A stretch of 64,000 nucleotides of DNA from Chlorokybus atmophyticus (Eukaryota; Streptophyta; Chlorokybophyceae; Chlorokybales; Chlorokybaceae): assembly GCA_009103225.1 (NCBI GenBank), contig RHPI01000797.1, positions 1,072,461 through 1,136,460 on the forward strand, read 5' to 3'. A model generated the notes under the pieces. It was not told the origin of the DNA, did not search any database, and worked only from the letters and a program-made list of their open reading frames with translations. Shown here in pieces: positions 59,843 through 64,000 of the stretch. The first letter of the stretch is position 1. Each line of letters begins with the position of its first letter. The translations under genes were made by a program, and so were the position numbers.

Positions 59843-61742
59843 ATGGCTTGCTGGCATGCGTCGAGTCGGGCTGCGCTGCTACTTCCGACAGCGGTAATGC
59901 GATGTCTGCATGTTGTTGTTGATGGTGGTGGTGGTGCGGTTATCATTGCATGCAGAACAGATGTGAGTCCAGTGGTTGCTGGTTTGCACGCTCCTGCGGC
60001 GCTTTGTAAAGCTACTGTGCCTACGTACTTTGAGCTTATAGGCGCAACTTATCTATATGCAGATTCGACATAGTCGGGTGTTGACCAACATTTGTCGTAA
60101 TCCTAGGTTGCCTGTAGACACTGCACGTACTGCACCCTGCACACCACTTGCCTCGCTTATGACTTGCTCACTGTGTTAGTTTTTCGCAAAATATGCAACT
60201 GATTTGGTGGTCATTGTGGACCTACGCCTGTTATTGTAATAGTTGTGTGAGTTATGGACCCTTTGTGCTTGTTGATATATATTAGTGTTTGCTAGAAAAC
60301 TGTTTCAGCAGGGCTGATTGCTAAGCAACGAGCAGCGGTTAAACATAAGTTGCTTACCAGTTGACATTGTCTCTGTTGGTTGCTTTCCCAGACGCCTTTG
60401 AAGGCCCTACGCAGCAGAGCATTGCCTGCGGCGTTAACCGTCAAACAGCCCCTGTTGAGGTCATGCACGTCGCACTGCGCAAGAACTGCAACCTTTGCTT
60501 CATCAGCAACTCCTGGAAGAGAGCAAGTGGGGGTGGCCTGTACACTTTGCTGAACCCTATGCATCACAGCATCACAAAGCTGAATGAGGAAACCATGCCA
60601 CATGCTCAATGGACAAAGGTTGATCTTTGCAGGTTTCTTCAGATTCACTGCAAGAAGCTCAACATGTGCTGAGTCGCATCATTCGCGCTGGCCAGGATGT
60701 AGAGAAGGTGTGCGCTTTCAAACGCTGTGCTGAATCTGTGTTCTGCGTGCTAATATCTGGCTCGCTGCAGGTTATCAGGCACTTGTCACGCAAGGGCAAG
60801 ATAGATGAGGTGCTCATGCGAGTATTGGACGGTCGCTTGCAGCTTGCCAAAGAAGAGGTGTGCACGCATGTAGTATCAGTGTATGTGGCAACACCGGTTG
60901 CGTGCTGCATTTCCCACTTCTGATGTGTACTGCTTCTCTTTGCAGGATGAAACTGAGGTTGCTGAGGGGTTAGAGCTGTTGCGTGCTCGCTTAATGGTAA
61001 GTTGTTAAGCAGCTTCGGGCGTTGAGAGCAAGCAGTGCTTTTGCATGCCATCCGTCAGTGCGATATGATGTCATGCCATGATGTCTTGAACAACAGAACG
61101 AGTTGCAACGGCGTGCTGCAAGACCTGGCTTGCGCCTGCTGGATGAGCTGATGCATATGGATGACGAAGCCTCGGCTAGCGTGGAGGTGAAGGCGGTGCA
61201 TGTACATCTGTATCGGTTGGTCTTATTGCATTAGCTCCAAGTTCTTAGTACTATAGTTGCGACAAGGTCATCTCCTATGTTGACAGGCTGACAATGGCAG
61301 GCTAGGAACCGGAAAATTATGGATCGCATGCTCAAGGCATTTGGGATGCAGAGCAGAGGCGTGGACATTTTTGGCATGAGTTCTTCAATAGCACAGGTAG
61401 CCAGTGCTGGTTGAGTTTGCCCCTACTTGCACTTTCGAGTTGTTTGTAAGACCTGATGTAACAGTCTGCATCATACTCAAGTTTTCTGGCATTGAGATAT
61501 GAAACCTTTCGTAGGGCAAAGAGGTGGGCGGAAAGGCTGAACAGGTGACAAGAGAGGAGTTTGTTGATGCGGTGGATGAGTTGCTGGAGGAAGTTAGTGG
61601 CTTTGAGGCGGAGTTAGCGAAATCAGTTGCTGGCAACGGTAGGAGCTTCTCCGATGTTGATGTAGAGGCACGCCGCAGCATCGTCAACAGAGTGCAAGAG
61701 TTCAAGAGCATCGCGTCTTCCCTTGATGAGTCAATGGTCTGA
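59843..61742 (+). CDS. Conserved uncharacterised protein with plastid-type transit peptide
   Basis: Eight exons join to 270 residues: 59843-59893, 60392-60526, 60633-60707, 60771-60857, 60946-60996, 61097-61186, 61301-61396 and 61515-61742. The first 60 residues are rich in Ala, Ser, Thr, Arg and Leu with almost no acids (SSRAALLLPTATPLKALRSR), typical of a chloroplast leader. The rest is helical: VIRHLSRKGKIDEVLMRVLDGRLQLAKEE, LLRARLMNELQRRAARPGLRLLDELM, MDRMLKAFGMQS and EEFVDAVDELLEEV. I recall similar plant proteins of unknown function with the RPxxRLLxxLL pattern, but can name no family. It has no catalytic motif, membrane segment or cofactor site. It is divergent from GlyRS. The first exon was chosen because it joins in phase and completes the leader. 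Confidence 0.7.
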
Positions 61743-61808
61743 CTACACCGTCAACCTGTGAGATCATCATGCCGCTTGCACTGCCGTGTGGCTGTTAACG
61801 TTGCGTAA

Positions 61809-62558
61809 TTTTGGTTGATTGCAAAGCTATTGTTGCTTGTGGCCCATGTGGTAAGATGCTCGCCAGCCATTATCCACGTGCACGTCATACTTGGCCCATT
61901 CTCTTCCAGCGCGTATAAGTACTTGCACTTCGCATCAGACGTAAGTGCAAGCGCATGCTTGCACTAGCTTGCATACTTGATGCGCAACAAAGTAATTGAG
62001 CCTTGCAAGAGTTTGTGGGCCGGAGGTACAATGCACTTATCCTTGCAATCATGACTCCCGATTTCAAATGTCAATGTAGGCATTGCTATCAATGAGTGAT
62101 GTCATGCACCCAAAGCTATATACCAACGATATACCATTACATACCCCTATAACTCACTAGGTATGACTAACAACGTTCATGTTTAACATCCTAAAAGTGA
62201 TAATTGTGCATAAGTTACGAGTGGTACAAGCATTATATATATGTTTTTTGATAAATCATGATGATTGGTTATTAAGGCTATGCTGCAAAACATGCGACTT
62301 GTTTTGCATTAAAACAGAGATGCAGTAATCAACCCCTTTTTGCAGTAGTGAAATAGCTCGTGCTTTATACTTTCATTAACATCAAGCTTTTTTTATACAG
62401 CTTTCAATAATCTGCATAATATACAATAGTATGTTGCTTTTTATGTAATACAACAATGCACAATCTTTGCCTGCGCCGCACATCTTTGGCCTGTGCGTGC
62501 CATGGATGGATGCAATTTGCATCCATCATTGATCAAGCATCATGCAAATAAACACAGT
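61809..62558. repeat. Tandem duplication, copy A (unit about 760 bp)
   Basis: The copy starts at ttttggttgattgcaaagc and ends near catgcaaataaacac. It is followed after about ten bases by copy B. It is AT-rich with short words such as atataccaacgatat and aaatcatgatgattgg, and has no open frame of note. Compared with copy B it carries an extra block of about 37 bp at 61929-61965 flanked by cttgcac words. Confidence 0.9.
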
Positions 62559-62568
62559 GTGGCTCCAT

Positions 62569-63287
62569 TTTTGGTTGATTGCAAAGCTATTGTTGCTTGT
62601 GGCCCATGTGATAAGATGCTCGCCAGCCATTATCAACGTGCACGTCATACTTGGCCCATTCTCTCCCAGTGCTTACAAGTACTTGCACGAGCTTGCATAC
62701 TTGATGCGCAACAATGTAATGAATCCTTGCAAGAGTTTGTGGTCCGGAGGTACAATGCATTTATCCTTGCGATCATGACTGCGGTTTTGCTTCACATGTG
62801 AATGTGGGCATTGCTATCAGTGAGTGATGTAATGCACTCCAAGCTATATACCAACGATATGACCCATTACATACCGGTATAAGTCAATAGGTATGACTAC
62901 CAACATTTATGGTCAGCATCCTTGATGTGATGATTGTGCGTAAGTTACAAGTGGTACAAGCAGTATATGTACGTTATTGTAAATCATGATGATTGGTCAT
63001 GGAGGCTATGCTGCAAAACATGCGACTTGTCTTGCATTAAGACTGATGGATGCATTAGTCAACTTCGATCTTGCTGTAATGAAATAGATCCTGCTATACT
63101 TTGGTTAACATCAAGCTTGCTTCAAACAGCTTAAAGAATTTGTAATATAATGATACCAATGTATGTTGCGTTTTTTCTGTAATTCAACAATGCACAATCT
63201 TTGCCTGTGCCGCACATCTTTGGCCTGTGCGTGCCATTGATGGATGCAATTGCATCCATCATTGATCGCATCATGCAAAGTAAGCAC
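62569..63287. repeat. Tandem duplication, copy B
   Basis: It matches copy A along its whole length with scattered substitutions and indels, so the duplication is not very recent. Both copies end with a palindrome around gatggatgcaattgcatccatc (perfect in B at about 63238-63261, one extra t in A at about 62509-62531) followed by attgatc and atcatgcaaa. Confidence 0.9.
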
Positions 63288-63550
63288 AAGAGATATCTGG
63301 AAGCTTTGCGTTGATACGCTAACTATATGCCAGATGAATAGACCAGCGACGCGGCTCACCCACAATCATCGCTAGTAAGTGGACAACGGACCGCGGTGAC
63401 GTCGCCTTGGAAAACGCCCCCAAAGTACGTGCTGACGTCATCTTTACCAGCCACCGTGGCGCAAATGCCCTTTTTACGTCGTTTTATATCAAAGAGGAAA
63501 GAGGAAAGGGCACTTTGTCATTGTGTGCCTACCGTTGGTCCGCAGTGGGA

Positions 63551-63581
63551 ACTCCCCAACCTTTAACCCCTGCTTTGTAAC
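63551..63581. other. Hairpin with 13-bp perfect stem
   Basis: The arms aacccctgctttg and caaagcaggggtt flank a short loop (taact). The right arm followed by cga resembles a tRNA T-arm sequence, but the rest of a tRNA is absent. Confidence 0.8.
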
Positions 63582-63926
63582 TCAAAGCAGGGGTTCGACC
63601 ACACATCATGAAGCTGCCTTAAAAGTGAAGCCCGGCAAAAAAGACGACACATGCAATCTTCCTTCAAACAGGTCAGAGATTCCCCGAGGTTCAGATCTTA
63701 CGTTGAACCTTGTGAAGCGGTTGCTGGCACTGCTGAACGTAGGCAAGCAAAATGACAGGCAGAGCTGCTGGCAGCAGCATTGCATGCAACTTCGGTCTAT
63801 CCAATGCCCATGCTCTTCAATGCTCTGCATTGCTGAAGGCAGCTACCGTGCTTTATGAAGGCGAGAATCCTCAGCTTGTGCTCGTTTTGGGCGAGGGTTG
63901 CGTAGCTTCGGCACAGACGACGTGCA

Positions 63927-63978
63927 TTGGCATTGGCATTGGTGTTGGTGACATTGGCGTTAGTGTTGGCATTGGGCA
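63927..63978. repeat. Short minisatellite of ttggca/ttggtg units
   Basis: Six-base units gcattg, gcattg, gtgttg, gtgaca, ttggcg and so on follow one another to the window edge. An open frame on the minus strand reads as Asn-Ala-Asn-Thr repeats and is not supported as a gene. Confidence 0.8.
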
Positions 63979-64000
63979 GCATGGCAATGGCGATGGCGAC

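Larger units (their letters stand above)
61743..64000. other. Gene-free terminal region
   Basis: After the stop at 61742 no exon was recognised up to the window edge. The main content is the two-copy duplication at 61809-63287, then a hairpin at 63551-63581 and a ttggca/ttggtg-type short repeat at 63927-63978. Confidence 0.6.

Noticed and set aside
59843-61742. The plus-strand gene as an ESCRT-III (CHMP/Snf7) protein
   Set aside because: The helical, charged character suggested it at first, but the N-terminal basic helix and MIM motif are missing and a plastid leader is present.
63551-63600. A tRNA gene around the GGGGTTCGA-like sequence
   Set aside because: Only a T-arm-like string is present; no acceptor stem, D-arm or anticodon arm can be folded.

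Overview
This is nuclear DNA of a eukaryote in the green lineage, most likely a green alga; the species cannot be told. Almost every recognisable gene is cut by many short spliceosomal introns (GT...AG, acceptors usually ttgcag, ctgcag or acag), so the longest uninterrupted frames are often not the genes. The lineage call rests on a PAP1/pTAC3-like plastid transcription protein (PPR plus SAP), a plant-type WHEP-containing cytosolic glycyl-tRNA synthetase, an RD21-like papain protease with a C-terminal granulin domain, a malate dehydrogenase with a peroxisomal PTS2 leader, an HPP-family membrane protein, a kinesin-12-like motor and a small protein with a plastid-type transit peptide. There is no bacterial, CRISPR or rRNA content, and no tRNA gene was recognised.

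Layout: 464-2350 (-) ACL4-like TPR chaperone of ribosomal protein L4; 4613-10235 (+) PAP1/pTAC3-like protein; 10.2-13.2 kb gene-poor, with a dispersed repeat; 13197-15679 (-) granulin cysteine protease; 15.7-18.3 kb no gene recognised; 18349-20450 (-) F-box/leucine-rich-repeat protein; 21.7-23.4 kb (-) mTERF-like protein; 25393-27519 (-) malate dehydrogenase, divergent from 28237-31283 (+) a CDKAL1-type tRNA methylthiotransferase; 33042-40787 (+) a kinesin whose tail is a seven-repeat WD40 propeller; 41280-43490 (-) GT29 sialyltransferase-like protein; 44927-49331 (+) probable Mediator subunit 16; 50629-52932 (-) HPP-family membrane protein; 52.9-55.4 kb no gene, but palindromes and a short tandem repeat; 55400-59463 (-) glycyl-tRNA synthetase, divergent from 59843-61742 (+) a conserved protein with a plastid-type transit peptide; 61.8-63.3 kb a two-copy tandem duplication of about 760 bp.

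The genes are ordinary housekeeping neighbours rather than a cluster. Several concern translation (L4 chaperone, t6A methylthiolation, glycine charging) and plastid gene expression (PAP1, mTERF). For most genes I joined exons by hand using splice consensus, phase and family resemblance. Seven gene models (granulin protease, malate dehydrogenase, CDKAL1 homologue, sialyltransferase-like, HPP, GlyRS and the transit-peptide protein) have complete joined lengths divisible by three, and the PAP1 model is in phase from its provisional start.

The most unusual items are the kinesin-12-like/WD40 fusion, in which each propeller blade is one phase-0 exon of about 120 nt; an HPP transporter with a long soluble N-terminus carrying a duplicated His/Cys motif; an intron-like 79-bp segment bounded by inverted repeats; and a set of near-perfect short-loop palindromes in non-coding DNA.
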